Of a stretch of 64,000 nt of DNA, positions 8,184-16,425 are shown piece after piece. Source of the DNA: Neorhizobium huautlense (lineage in GTDB: Bacteria; Pseudomonadota; Alphaproteobacteria; Rhizobiales; Rhizobiaceae); assembly GCF_030811685.1 (NCBI RefSeq), contig NZ_JAUSRF010000016.1, forward strand, positions 44,202 through 108,201. Direction: 5' to 3'. How positions within the stretch are numbered: position 1 is the stretch's first letter; every line of letters starts with the position of its first letter. A program made the translations under genes and the position numbers. The notes under the pieces are model-generated. The model searched no databases. It was not told the origin of the DNA and saw only the letters and a list, made by a program, of their open reading frames with translations.

Positions 8184-8774
8184 TCAGAACTTGTAACCGA
8201 CCAGAACGCCGGCGCGCGTCAGGCCGTTGTTCGGTTCGCCGCAGAGATTGGCATGGCTGGAATGCTCGATCTGGCCGACGATGCGCCATTTCGGATCGAG
8301 ATTGACGCCGACGGCAGCATATTCATGAAACAGCGTATGGCAGCCGAGTTTCGGGCCGCGCGTGCCGTCAAGCTCCAGATTACCATTGTTGAGCGAACCA
8401 CCAAAACCGGCTTCGAGGAAGAGGAAATCGGTAATGTTGGCCGTCCAGGAGAAACCGGCATAAATCTGCGAGGCTTCATTGGCCGTGGCAATATCCGCAC
8501 CGACATGAACGCGCGGACGCACCAGCTTCTGCAGGCCTTGCGCTTCGTCGTGGTTCCATGGGTCGAAAAACACCATACCCTTCACGAACGCCCCTTTTTC
8601 GTCATTCTGCGGGGTCTTGTCGACAGCAACAAGGGCGCCAAAGCGAATTTCGTCGAAGATTGGCTTCTGGGTGGTTTCCATGTCGGCGCCGAATGAGGCA
8701 CTGGCAGACATCATCAAAGCGCCAGCGGCCGCAATGACGGAGAGGGCGGATTTCGACTTGGCAGCTCTAGTCAT
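8184..8774 (-). CDS. Acyloxyacyl hydrolase, PagL-like lipid A 3-O-deacylase
   Basis: A predicted outer-membrane beta-barrel enzyme that removes an acyl chain from lipid A. Starting at the ATG at 8774 gives 196 residues with a clear signal peptide (MTRAAKSKSALSVIAAAGAL, cleavage after SASFGA). The C-terminal HSSHANLCGEPNNG keeps the His-x-Ser catalytic pattern and the PNNG turn of PagL. The final residues GVLVGYKF end in Phe, as in barrel proteins. An earlier ATG at 8861 would add 29 residues before the signal peptide and is less likely. It lies between two purine genes but has its own terminator. Confidence 0.82.
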   Translation of the reverse strand: MTRAAKSKSALSVIAAAGALMMSASASFGADMETTQKPIFDEIRFGALVAVDKTPQNDEKGAFVKGMVFFDPWNHDEAQGLQKLVRPRVHVGADIATANEASQIYAGFSWTANITDFLFLEAGFGGSLNNGNLELDGTRGPKLGCHTLFHEYAAVGVNLDPKWRIVGQIEHSSHANLCGEPNNGLTRAGVLVGYKF

Positions 8775-8979
8775 TGTGTGGCTTGCACCCTTGTAGGAGC
8801 GAACGACAACGTCACGCTCTCGTGTCAGTGGGCGAACCATAAGCCGCGAAAATGTGATCACGCAACTGAAAAGAAGGCGACATTGTGCGGCTTATGAAAA
8901 AGGTAAGGCAGTGTTGCAGGATCAGGACGTTTTAAAGGGTTTTTGGCCCAAAACGCCTGGCTGCTTTCGGTCGCCTTGA

Positions 8980-9375
8980 TCAGCAGCCTGTACCGCCGCC
9001 GGCCCAGCGCAATACGTCGGATTTGATTCGCTGTCCTGCCGCGCCCTGCATCATCGGGCCAAAGGCATCGAGACGGGCCGGATTGCCCTCGGCCTGCACG
9101 ACCAGCATCGGGCGTGACTCGGGGCTGTGGCGCGGTACGGCGAGAATACGTGGGCGGCCGGAAAAGGAATTAAGTTCCGGCGCCAGGCGATAATCGCGGA
9201 AAGCCGGGTCGTTGGACTTGAACCAGCAGGAATTGGCGGCGATGGCGACGCGTTCCATCGTCGGCAGGGCTGCGCGCTGCGGTGAAACTGCTGGCTTCTT
9301 GTCCGACTGGCAGCCGGCGAGCAGTGCGAGCGTGGCGAGAAGAATGCCGGAAGCGGCATGGGTGCGAAGGCGCAT
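8980..9375 (-). CDS. Predicted lipoprotein of unknown function
   Basis: A 131-residue protein with a signal sequence and lipobox LLAGC (Cys22), so it should be lipid-anchored in the envelope. The mature part has no family I can name. It contains NSCWFKSNDPAFRDYRL and ends GGGTGC, so two more cysteines could form a disulfide. It starts 26 bases after purQ on the same strand and may be the last gene of the purC-purS-purQ transcript. Confidence 0.75.
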   Translation of the reverse strand: MRLRTHAASGILLATLALLAGCQSDKKPAVSPQRAALPTMERVAIAANSCWFKSNDPAFRDYRLAPELNSFSGRPRILAVPRHSPESRPMLVVQAEGNPARLDAFGPMMQGAAGQRIKSDVLRWAGGGTGC

Positions 9376-9401
9376 GCTGGTTCTCCCGGCAGGTTTCTTG
9401 A

Positions 9402-10076
9402 TCAGGCGGCGATGACGTCGAGGGCGGAGGCGAAGATGCCGCGACCGTCCTTGCCGCCATGGGCTGCTTCGATCAGGTTTTCCGGATGCGGCATCATGCC
9501 GAGAACATTGCCGCGGGCATTGATGATGCCGGCAATGTCGTTCAGCGAACCATTCGGATTGGTGCCTTCGGCATATTTGAACACGACCTGGCCATTGCCT
9601 TCGAGGCTCTTCAGCGTCTCGGCATCAGCAAAATAGTTGCCGTCATGGTGTGCGACCGGGCAACGGATGACCTGACCCTGTTCGTAAGTGCGGGTGAAAT
9701 CGGTATCGGCATTGACGATCTCGAGCTTCACTTCCTTTGAAACGAAAAGCAGCGACGAGTTGCGCATCAAGGCACCCGGCAGAAGCTGGGCTTCTACGAG
9801 GATCTGAAAGCCGTTGCAGACGCCCAGAACCTTCACGCCCTTTTCCGCCTTCTCGCGGATCGCCTGCATGACCGGCATGCGCGCAGCAATGGCGCCACAA
9901 CGCAGGTAATCACCGTAGGAGAAGCCGCCGGGGATGACGATCAGGTCGATGTCATCGGCGATTTCGGTTTCCGTCTGCCAGATGGTGACGGGCTCATGAC
10001 CGGAAATCTTGGTGAGCGCGGCGATCATGTCGCGGTCGCGATTGAGGCCGGGAAGCTGGACGACGGCGGACTTCAT
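9402..10076 (-). CDS. purQ: FGAM synthase glutaminase subunit PurQ
   Basis: Class I glutamine amidotransferase that makes ammonia for PurL. The 224 residues hold the oxyanion and nucleophile motif VLGVCNGFQ (Cys87) and the His/Glu part of the triad in MPHPENLIEAAHGG. FSYGDYLRCGAIAA is typical of PurQ. The ATG overlaps the stop of the small coiled-coil gene upstream in ATGA, which indicates translational coupling within a purC-purS-x-purQ operon. Confidence 0.97.
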   Translation of the reverse strand: MKSAVVQLPGLNRDRDMIAALTKISGHEPVTIWQTETEIADDIDLIVIPGGFSYGDYLRCGAIAARMPVMQAIREKAEKGVKVLGVCNGFQILVEAQLLPGALMRNSSLLFVSKEVKLEIVNADTDFTRTYEQGQVIRCPVAHHDGNYFADAETLKSLEGNGQVVFKYAEGTNPNGSLNDIAGIINARGNVLGMMPHPENLIEAAHGGKDGRGIFASALDVIAA

Positions 10077-10330
10077 GGGTGTGGTTCAAACCTTGCCTGG
10101 GCCTCGGAGAGCTCGCGCAGCTCGAGGCGGGTTTCGATACGGTCGCTGCGGGTTTCTATGTGGGCGACGGTCCCGCGAAGGCCGTTGATGTCGCCCTGCA
10201 ATGCATGAAGCTGATTGCGGATCACCAAGTTGTCGCTTCGCAGTTCGGCCAACGCATAATCAACCTTGTCGAAGCGGTGATTGAGCTTCTTCAAAAGTTC
10301 AAGCGTGAAGTCCTGCACCGCATCAGCCAT
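10073..10330 (-). CDS. Small coiled-coil protein inside the purS-purQ operon
   Basis: An 85-residue protein, not a known purine enzyme. Its sequence has heptad-like spacing of Leu/Ile/Val (FTLELLKKLNHRFDKVDYAL, then RSDNLVIRNQLHALQGDING and RSDRIETRLELRELSE), so it is probably a coiled coil. It starts 17 bases after the purS stop and its TGA overlaps the purQ ATG (ATGA), so it must be translated with purQ. Similar short helical proteins are annotated as hypothetical in rhizobia. A scaffold role for the PurL/S/Q complex is speculation. Confidence 0.75.
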   Translation of the reverse strand: MADAVQDFTLELLKKLNHRFDKVDYALAELRSDNLVIRNQLHALQGDINGLRGTVAHIETRSDRIETRLELRELSEAQARFEPHP

Positions 10331-10347
10331 GGCGCCCTCCGCAACCG

Positions 10348-10587
10348 TCAGTCGATTGCGATAGTATAGTTCTCGATCACCGTGTTTGCCAGAAGCTTGT
10401 CGCACATGGCCTTGAGGTCGGCTTCGGCCTTGGCCTTGTCGCCTTCCAGTTCCAGATCGAAGACCTTGCCCTGACGGACTTGGCCGACGCCGGAAAAGCC
10501 GAGACTGCCGAGAGCGCCTTCGATGGCCTTGCCCTGCGGATCGAGAACACCGTTCTTCAATGTGACGGTTACCCGTGCCTTGATCAC
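10348..10587 (-). CDS. purS: FGAM synthase subunit PurS
   Basis: The 79-residue accessory subunit that joins PurQ to PurL and helps pass ammonia. Motifs are the start MIKARVTVTLKNGVLDPQGKA, the central LGFSGVGQVRQGKVFDLEL and the end CDKLLANTVIENYTI. Size is normal. It lies 18 bases after purC on the same strand. Confidence 0.96.
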   Translation of the reverse strand: MIKARVTVTLKNGVLDPQGKAIEGALGSLGFSGVGQVRQGKVFDLELEGDKAKAEADLKAMCDKLLANTVIENYTIAID

Positions 10588-10605
10588 TTGATCGCTCCTG
10601 ATTGC

Positions 10606-11370
10606 TTACTGGACCAGAACCGGACCCGTGCCACGGATCGGTTCGTTTTCGTTGATGATGCCGAGGCGGCGGGCCACTTCGGAATAGGCTTCGACCAGAC
10701 CGCCGAGATCCTGGCGGAAACGGTCCTTGTCCATCTTCTCGCGGGTTTCGATATCCCACAGACGGCAGCTGTCCGGCGAGATTTCGTCGGCGAGGATGAT
10801 GCGCATCATGTCGCCTTCGAACAGACGGCCGCATTCGATCTTGAAATCGACGAGCTGGATGCCGACGCCGAGGAAAAGGCCGGACAGAAAATCGTTGACG
10901 CGGATCGCAAGCGCCATCACGTCGTCAAGCTCTGCCGGATTGGCCCAGCCGAACGCGGTGATGTGCTCTTCCGACACCATCGGGTCGTTGAGCTGGTCGG
11001 ACTTGTAATAGAACTCTATGATCGAGCGCGGCAGGACCGTGCCTTCCTCGATGCCGAGACGGGTCGCGAGCGAACCGGCGGCGACATTGCGCACGACGAT
11101 CTCGAGCGGGATCATCTCGACTTCCTTGATCAACTGCTCGCGCATGTTGAGGCGGCGGATGAAATGGGTCGGAATGCCGATCTTGTTGAGATGCGTGAAC
11201 AGGTATTCGGAAATACGGTTGTTCAGCACGCCCTTGCCGTCGATGACATCATGCTTCTTCTTGTTGAAGGCGGTGGCATCATCCTTGAAGAACTGGATCA
11301 GCGTGCCCGGTTCGGGGCCTTCATACAGGATCTTGGCCTTGCCTTCGTAAATACGGCGGCGACGGTTCAT
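10606..11370 (-). CDS. purC: SAICAR synthetase PurC
   Basis: Joins CAIR and aspartate with ATP to give SAICAR in purine synthesis. The 254-residue protein has YEGKAKILYEG near the N-terminus, TAFNKKKHDVIDGKGVLNN, the IPLEIVVRNVAAGS signature and LVDFKIECGR with ILADEISPDSCRLWD. These are the hallmark motifs of the bacterial enzyme. It is the first gene of the purC-purS-x-purQ group, and the promoter should lie in 11371-11651. Confidence 0.97.
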   Translation of the reverse strand: MNRRRRIYEGKAKILYEGPEPGTLIQFFKDDATAFNKKKHDVIDGKGVLNNRISEYLFTHLNKIGIPTHFIRRLNMREQLIKEVEMIPLEIVVRNVAAGSLATRLGIEEGTVLPRSIIEFYYKSDQLNDPMVSEEHITAFGWANPAELDDVMALAIRVNDFLSGLFLGVGIQLVDFKIECGRLFEGDMMRIILADEISPDSCRLWDIETREKMDKDRFRQDLGGLVEAYSEVARRLGIINENEPIRGTGPVLVQ

Positions 11371-11586
11371 TCGATTTGTCTCGTTGTTGGCGCGCTCGCG
11401 TGGGCGCGATGGAAACTCTTGAAGCGGTCCCTTAACGGAAAAGTACGGCTTTCACAATGCGAGCCGCAAACTTCTCACAGGACGGCAGATCGCTCGTCTG
11501 CCCCGCTTTATGCGTTCGCTTTTCAACCCGCTCGTGATGCAGTCGTCGTCGCATCATCCGGCAAGGGTCTTGTGCGGCGCTTGCCT

Positions 11587-11620
11587 TGTCGCAATCGGAG
11601 CTAGAACCCAAATTGCGACA
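11587..11620. repeat. Inverted repeat between the hydrolase gene and purC
   Basis: TGTCGCAAT (11587-11595) and ATTGCGACA (11612-11620) form a perfect nine-base inverted repeat with a 16-base spacer. It may be an operator for purC or a weak terminator of the hydrolase gene. No T tract follows on either strand. Confidence 0.5.
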
Positions 11621-11651
11621 GGAATTCGACGGGCCTGTCGGCTGTGTTGTT

Positions 11652-12206
11652 TCAGACCTTCAGCTTGGACAGGAACTGCGCAAACACCATCGTGCCTTCC
11701 GGCCATGGACCATGCCCAGACTCGGCGTTGATGTGACCGGATTCTCCGGCATCGATCAGCGTCGAACCCCAGGCATTGGCAATGTCGTCAGCATGTTCGT
11801 AGGAACCGAAAGGATCGTTGCGGCTGGCTATCGTCAGCGTCGGAAACGGCAGCGGATCGCGCGGGTAGGGGCCGAATGTCATCAGATGCTTTGGGCGGAT
11901 TTCCGGATTGGCCACATCCGGCGGTGCCACGAAAAAGGCGCCGGCAATAGGCTTTTCGAAATGCGGAATGGCATGGATGGCGGTGGCGACACCCAGCGAA
12001 TGGGCGACGAGAACCACAGGCTTGGTCGAGGCATTGACCTCTTCAACCAGCCGCTTGACCCAATCTTCCTTCACCGGTTTCGACCATTCCGCCTGCTCGA
12101 CGCGGCGCGCCGAGCCGAGCTTCTGCTCCCAGCGCGTCTGCCAGTGATCGGGGCCGGAATTGGTATAACCGGGGACGATGAGGATATCTGCTTCTGATGC
12201 TTTCAT
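11652..12206 (-). CDS. RBBP9/YdeN-family serine hydrolase
   Basis: A 184-residue alpha/beta hydrolase of the small RBBP9 (DUF1234-like) type. ILIVPGYTNSGPDHWQ is the characteristic start, VAHSLG holds the nucleophilic Ser, NDPFGS the acid region and GESGHINAESGHGPWPEG the catalytic His. The cellular substrate is not known for this family. It lies between purB and purC on the same strand. Length and motifs are complete. Confidence 0.88.
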   Translation of the reverse strand: MKASEADILIVPGYTNSGPDHWQTRWEQKLGSARRVEQAEWSKPVKEDWVKRLVEEVNASTKPVVLVAHSLGVATAIHAIPHFEKPIAGAFFVAPPDVANPEIRPKHLMTFGPYPRDPLPFPTLTIASRNDPFGSYEHADDIANAWGSTLIDAGESGHINAESGHGPWPEGTMVFAQFLSKLKV

Positions 12207-12235
12207 GCCGCTTATCTGTGTTCGATCATCAGAGA

Positions 12236-12265
12236 GATCAACCCTCGGAGGCCCAAGGGTTGATC
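12236..12265 (-). terminator. Inverted repeat after purB, possible terminator
   Basis: GATCAACCCT (12236-12245) pairs with AGGGTTGATC (12256-12265), ten perfect bases with a ten-base loop. It lies 16 bases after the purB stop (minus strand). There is no T run, so either it stabilises the 3' end or terminates with help. Confidence 0.5.
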
Positions 12266-12281
12266 GATGTTTGAGTGCCGA

Positions 12282-13589
12282 TCAGGCTTCGCCGAAAACG
12301 CGGCGGAAGATCGTGTCGACATGCTTGGTGTGGTAACCGAGGTCGAACTTTTCACGGATATCGCTTTCCGAGAGAGCAGCGCGCACTTCGGCGTCCGCCA
12401 GCAGTTCCTCCAAAAAGTCCTTACCCTGTTCCCAGACCTTCATGGCGTTGCGTTGCACCAGACGATAGGCGTCTTCACGCGAAGTGCCGGCCTGCGTCAG
12501 TGCCAGCAGAACGCGCTGCGAATGCACGAGGCCGCGGAACTTGTTCATGTTCTTCATCATGTTGTCGGGATAGACAACAAGCTTTTCGATGACGCCGGCC
12601 AGACGGTTCAGCGCGAAATCGAGCGTCACAGTCGTATCCGGGCCGATGGCGCGCTCGACGCTGGAATGGCTGATGTCGCGCTCGTGCCAGAGAGCAACGT
12701 TTTCCATGGCCGGCACGACCGACATGCGCACGAGGCGGGCAAGACCGGTGAGGTTTTCGGTCAGGACCGGGTTGCGCTTGTGCGGCATGGCCGAGGACCC
12801 CTTTTGGCCGGGAGAGAAGAACTCTTCCGCTTCCAAAACCTCGGTACGCTGCATGTGGCGGATTTCGATGGCGACGTTTTCGATCGAGGAGGCGATGACG
12901 CCGAGCGTGGCAAAAAACATCGCATGACGGTCACGCGGGATGACCTGTGTCGAGACCGGCTCAGCGATAAGGCCAAGCTTCTCGCAGACATATTCTTCCA
13001 CGCGCGGGTCGATATTCGCAAACGTGCCGACGGCACCCGAGATCGCGCCTGTGGCGATTTCGGCACGGGCTGCGACGAGGCGGACGCGGTTGCGGTCCAT
13101 CTCGGCGTAGAAACGGGCAAGCGTCAGGCCCATCGTGGTCGGCTCGGCATGGATGCCGTGGCTGCGACCGATGCGAACGGTGTCCTTGTGCTCAAAAGCG
13201 CGGGCCTTCAGTGCTGCCAGGACACGATCGACGCCGGCGAGCAGGATGTCGGTTGCGCGAACGAGCTGGATGTTCAGCGTGGTGTCGAGAACATCGGAAG
13301 ACGTCATGCCCTGATGGACGAAACGGCTATCGGGGCCGATGAATTCGGCCAGATGCGTCAGGAAGGCGATGACGTCATGTTTGGTGACGGCTTCGATCTC
13401 ATCGATACGGGCGACGTCGAAGGTAGCGGCATTGCCCTTTTCCCAGATCGTGTCCGCAGCCGATTTTGGAATGACGCCGAGTGTGGCAAGCGCGGTACAG
13501 GCATGTGCCTCGATTTCAAACCAGATGCGAAACTTGGTTTCCGGCGACCAGATGGCGACCATTTCGGGGCGCGAATAACGAGGGATCAT
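12282..13589 (-). CDS. purB: Adenylosuccinate lyase PurB
   Basis: Splits SAICAR to AICAR and adenylosuccinate to AMP, releasing fumarate in both cases. The 435-residue protein starts MIPRYSRPEMVAIWSPETKF and carries the fumarase/lyase superfamily signature GSSAMPHKRNP, with the flexible catalytic Ser loop. MTSSDVLDTTLN and IGRSHGIHAEPTTMG are further conserved motifs. It heads the minus-strand purine cluster. PurC, which makes its substrate, is two genes downstream. Confidence 0.97.
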   Translation of the reverse strand: MIPRYSRPEMVAIWSPETKFRIWFEIEAHACTALATLGVIPKSAADTIWEKGNAATFDVARIDEIEAVTKHDVIAFLTHLAEFIGPDSRFVHQGMTSSDVLDTTLNIQLVRATDILLAGVDRVLAALKARAFEHKDTVRIGRSHGIHAEPTTMGLTLARFYAEMDRNRVRLVAARAEIATGAISGAVGTFANIDPRVEEYVCEKLGLIAEPVSTQVIPRDRHAMFFATLGVIASSIENVAIEIRHMQRTEVLEAEEFFSPGQKGSSAMPHKRNPVLTENLTGLARLVRMSVVPAMENVALWHERDISHSSVERAIGPDTTVTLDFALNRLAGVIEKLVVYPDNMMKNMNKFRGLVHSQRVLLALTQAGTSREDAYRLVQRNAMKVWEQGKDFLEELLADAEVRAALSESDIREKFDLGYHTKHVDTIFRRVFGEA

Positions 13590-13650
13590 GGGCAGGGGCC
13601 TTCCTGATTTTCGAGAGTTGGCGTCCCTGTAGCAAAGTGTTCCCGGAATC

Positions 13651-14139
13651 TCAACGCATGCGACGAATCATGACCCATGTGCCGGGGATCAGGAAAAGCG
13701 GACCGAGCGGCAGATAGAGCCGCAGCGCCATCACGGCGAACTGATAATAGGCGGAGGCGGATGTGAAGAGGAATTGCAGGAGCCAGATGCGGCTGAGCGG
13801 TTCCGCGTGCCACTGGGCGTAAAAGGAGCGGTATTCCAGTGCGAACAGGCCCGCTGTGACGAAGACGGTTCCGGCGGCGAGCCCGATGATGGCGACGGTG
13901 ATGAACAGCCATCTAGCCTGGATAAACCGCTTGAGAATGTGGCTGACGAGTTTCGCCACCCACCAACCGAAGAAACCGCCGAGGAAAAAGATGAAAAGGA
14001 TCGTCGGCAGATGAAAGGTTTCTAGGCGGTCACGCAGGAAAAGCCCGGCGGCCGCCGTGATCGTCATCGCCACGCCCCAGGTGAAAGCCGCTGCCGCTAT
14101 GCAGCTTATCGCCTTCATCCGGGGCAGGGCGGAGGGCAT
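13651..14139 (-). CDS. Small integral membrane protein, unknown
   Basis: Not recognised. The 162 residues contain about four hydrophobic segments: IAAAAFTWGVAMTITAAAGL, LPTILFIFFLGGFFGWWVA, WLFITVAIIGLAAGTVFVTA, and a long C-terminal region LYLPLGPLFLIPGTWVMI. Its first base overlaps the last base of rpe on the same strand, so it is translated from the same message. A Trp/Gly-rich turn (GGFFGWWVAK) is notable. No function is proposed. Confidence 0.75.
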   Translation of the reverse strand: MPSALPRMKAISCIAAAAFTWGVAMTITAAAGLFLRDRLETFHLPTILFIFFLGGFFGWWVAKLVSHILKRFIQARWLFITVAIIGLAAGTVFVTAGLFALEYRSFYAQWHAEPLSRIWLLQFLFTSASAYYQFAVMALRLYLPLGPLFLIPGTWVMIRRMR

Positions 14140-14816
14140 CAGGCCCGAGCGGTTTCGGCGTTGCGGCGCAGCGTCTCGATCTCGGTGCGATAGGCGGCCT
14201 TATCGCCCTTGCCGAAAATCGCCGAGCCGGCCACGAAGACGTTGGCACCGGCCTTGGCGGCCGCGCCGATCGTGTCGGTCGTGATGCCGCCATCGACCTG
14301 GATTTCGATCGGGCGATCACCGATCATGGCCTTGGCTGCGGCAATCTTGTCGAGCATGGCGGGAATGAATTTCTGGCCGCCGAAACCGGGATTGACGCTC
14401 ATGATCAGGATCAGGTCGATATCGTCCAGCACGTTTTCGAACACGGAGAGCGGCGTGGCCGGGTTCAGCGTGACGCCAACCTTCTTGCCGAGTGCGCGGA
14501 TGGTCTGCAGCGAGCGATGCAGATGCGGGCCGGCTTCGGCATGCACGGTGATGCTGTCGCAGCCGGCCTTGGCGAAGGCTTCGAGATAAGGATCGACCGG
14601 CGCGATCATCAGGTGGCAATCGAAGAAGGCCTTGGTATGCGGGCGCAGCGCTTTGATGACATCAGGACCAAAAGAAATGTTCGGCACGAAATGGCCATCC
14701 ATGATGTCGAGATGGATCCAGTCGGCGCCGGCTTCGACGACGTCACGCACTTCCTCGCCCAGACGGGAGAAATCGGCGGCAAGAACGGAAGGGGCGATAC
14801 GGATCGGCAGCGTCAT
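14139..14816 (-). CDS. rpe: Ribulose-phosphate 3-epimerase
   Basis: Interconverts ribulose 5-phosphate and xylulose 5-phosphate in the pentose phosphate and Calvin pathways. The ATG at 14816 gives 225 residues beginning MTLPIRIAPSVLAADF, the normal N-terminus. HLDIMDGHFVPN and FDCHLMI supply metal and catalytic residues, VNPGFGGQKFI and QVDGGI the phosphate-binding loops of the TIM barrel. The reading frame continues upstream but this is not coding. It is followed with no gap by a membrane protein gene. Confidence 0.96.
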   Translation of the reverse strand: MTLPIRIAPSVLAADFSRLGEEVRDVVEAGADWIHLDIMDGHFVPNISFGPDVIKALRPHTKAFFDCHLMIAPVDPYLEAFAKAGCDSITVHAEAGPHLHRSLQTIRALGKKVGVTLNPATPLSVFENVLDDIDLILIMSVNPGFGGQKFIPAMLDKIAAAKAMIGDRPIEIQVDGGITTDTIGAAAKAGANVFVAGSAIFGKGDKAAYRTEIETLRRNAETARA

Positions 14817-14895
14817 GCGAAAAATCTCCGGCAGGGACTGAATTTTCTCGGGCCTTAGCACCGTGCCAGACCCTAGACAATGACCGCAAACCGTA

Positions 14896-15975
14896 TCAAT
14901 CGGTTCGCATGCGCGGGTCGAGAAAATTGTTGTCACGCCATTCCAGAAGTTCGAGCGGATTGGCCTGCAATTCATGGTCCGTGCCGAAACCGATAGGGCC
15001 GATGACGGTCGAGAAGGATTGGCCGGCGAGGTGGTCAATGACAGCGCCCTCTGCCGCACCCTGACGGACGATTTCGACCGCCGCATAAGCGGGCAGGGCG
15101 TAACCGTCCGGTTCCGCACCACGCTCCCGGAATTCACCGACAACCGTCTGGGCTTCGGGCAACGTGGCATAATCCGGCAGCGTAACCGCCAGCACGCCGT
15201 CCAACAGCGGGATCGGACGGTTGGCGGATTTCAGCGCGTCGCCACCGATGACGGTGAGGTTGATGCTGTCGGCTGCCGCATCGCGGGCGATGGTGGCGGT
15301 GTCGTTGCGGTCACCGCCGACAAAGACATGTGTGGCGCCGGCCTTGGCAAGACGGCGCACCAGCGCCAGCTGCTGTTCCTGGCCGGGGCGGTAGGTATCG
15401 GTAAAGACGGGCTTGATGCCGCCTGCCTCCAGTTTCTGGCGGATGACGCTGGCAAGATCGCGGCCATAGATCGTGCCGTCTTCGACAAGCGCGATGGGGC
15501 GGTTCTGCCATTGCGTCAGCATCACCTCGGCAAGTTTTTCCCCTTCATCGCCATCAGCCGGAGCCATGCGGAAAAACGGCCATTGGTAACGCTGCGCATC
15601 CTCCATCAGGATTTTCGAGCGCACCGAAAGCGTGATCGCGGCTATGCGGGCATCCTTCAGGTCCGGCAGCGCTTCCGACAGTGTTTCGACGCAGAGGAAA
15701 CCGATGGCGGCGATGGCCTTTTCTGCTCGCAAGCGCTCTGTGATGGCCTTGCCGGCGCCCTGTTCGCAGCTTTCGTTGATTTCCACCAGCCTATCGCCGG
15801 ACTTGGCAGCAGCGGCCCGCGCGCCTTCCAGAACCTGTGCGCCGAGGCCGGCATAAGGGCCGCTTTGGGGCGCCACGACACCGATGGTTGCTGCCATGGT
15901 CGTACCGGCGCTCACCAGCAGCAGGCCGGCAACGGCAAGGATCGGGGCTTTCAGCGTCGCGCTCATGGTGTTCAA
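14896..15975 (-). CDS. Periplasmic ligand-binding protein, branched-chain amino acid type, orphan
   Basis: A 359-residue type I periplasmic binding protein (LivJ-like fold). The signal peptide is MNTMSATLKAPILAVAGLLL to TMAA. The mature part starts IGVVAPQSGPYAGLGAQVLEG, the first beta-strand and ligand loop of the family. Two cysteines (ESCEQGAG and GFLCVETL) could form the usual N-lobe disulfide. No permease or ATPase gene is next to it, so it either serves a transporter elsewhere or acts as a sensor. The ligand is unknown. Confidence 0.82.
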   Translation of the reverse strand: MNTMSATLKAPILAVAGLLLVSAGTTMAATIGVVAPQSGPYAGLGAQVLEGARAAAAKSGDRLVEINESCEQGAGKAITERLRAEKAIAAIGFLCVETLSEALPDLKDARIAAITLSVRSKILMEDAQRYQWPFFRMAPADGDEGEKLAEVMLTQWQNRPIALVEDGTIYGRDLASVIRQKLEAGGIKPVFTDTYRPGQEQQLALVRRLAKAGATHVFVGGDRNDTATIARDAAADSINLTVIGGDALKSANRPIPLLDGVLAVTLPDYATLPEAQTVVGEFRERGAEPDGYALPAYAAVEIVRQGAAEGAVIDHLAGQSFSTVIGPIGFGTDHELQANPLELLEWRDNNFLDPRMRTD

Positions 15976-16056
15976 CTGTTTCGGTCTGCCGGTTGCATCA
16001 AGGATATTCGCCTATAACACGAAGATGTTTGCCATGGACAATGGCAGTGATGAAAT

Positions 16057-16068
16057 CCTATCGATAGG
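16057..16068. promoter_or_regulatory. Perfect palindrome upstream of the TfoX-domain gene
   Basis: CCTATCGATAGG is a perfect 12-base palindrome 20 bases before the ATG at 16089. It is in the 113-base gap between divergent genes, near a small hairpin GCCAT/ATGGC (16031-16045). It is well placed for an operator, but the regulator is unknown. Confidence 0.4.
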
Positions 16069-16088
16069 CGGATTAATCGGAGCTCGCC

Positions 16089-16412
16089 ATGGATATTGTC
16101 GCGATAGAAGAACTGTTCGAAGGGCTTGGACCTGTCACCGTCAAGCGCATGTTCGGAGGCAAGGGCATCTATCATCGCGGCCTGATCTTTGCGCTGGAAC
16201 TGCGCGACACGCTGATGCTGAAGGCCGATGCGGTCAGTGGCCCGCAGTTTGCCGCTGCCGGTGCTGAACAGTGGAGTTATGAGGGCAAGAAGGGCAAACC
16301 GGTGCTAATGCCTTATTGGACCGTGCCGGAAGAGGCGCTGGACGATCCCGACGAGATGACGAAATGGGCGCGGCTGGCCTATGAGGCGGCTGTTCGGTCA
16401 CAGGCGGAATGA
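16089..16412 (+). CDS. TfoX/Sxy N-terminal domain protein
   Basis: A 107-residue single-domain protein with VTVKRMFGGKGIYHRGLIFAL, the core of the TfoX N-terminal domain, and PYWTVPEEALDDPDEM near the end. Full-length TfoX/Sxy is a competence regulator in gammaproteobacteria. Rhizobial proteins of this type have only the N-terminal domain and no proven role. GGAG precedes the ATG. The OsmC gene starts 13 bases later, so the two form a likely operon. Confidence 0.85.
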   Translation: MDIVAIEELFEGLGPVTVKRMFGGKGIYHRGLIFALELRDTLMLKADAVSGPQFAAAGAEQWSYEGKKGKPVLMPYWTVPEEALDDPDEMTKWARLAYEAAVRSQAE

Positions 16413-16425
16413 CGAGGGTTTTGAA

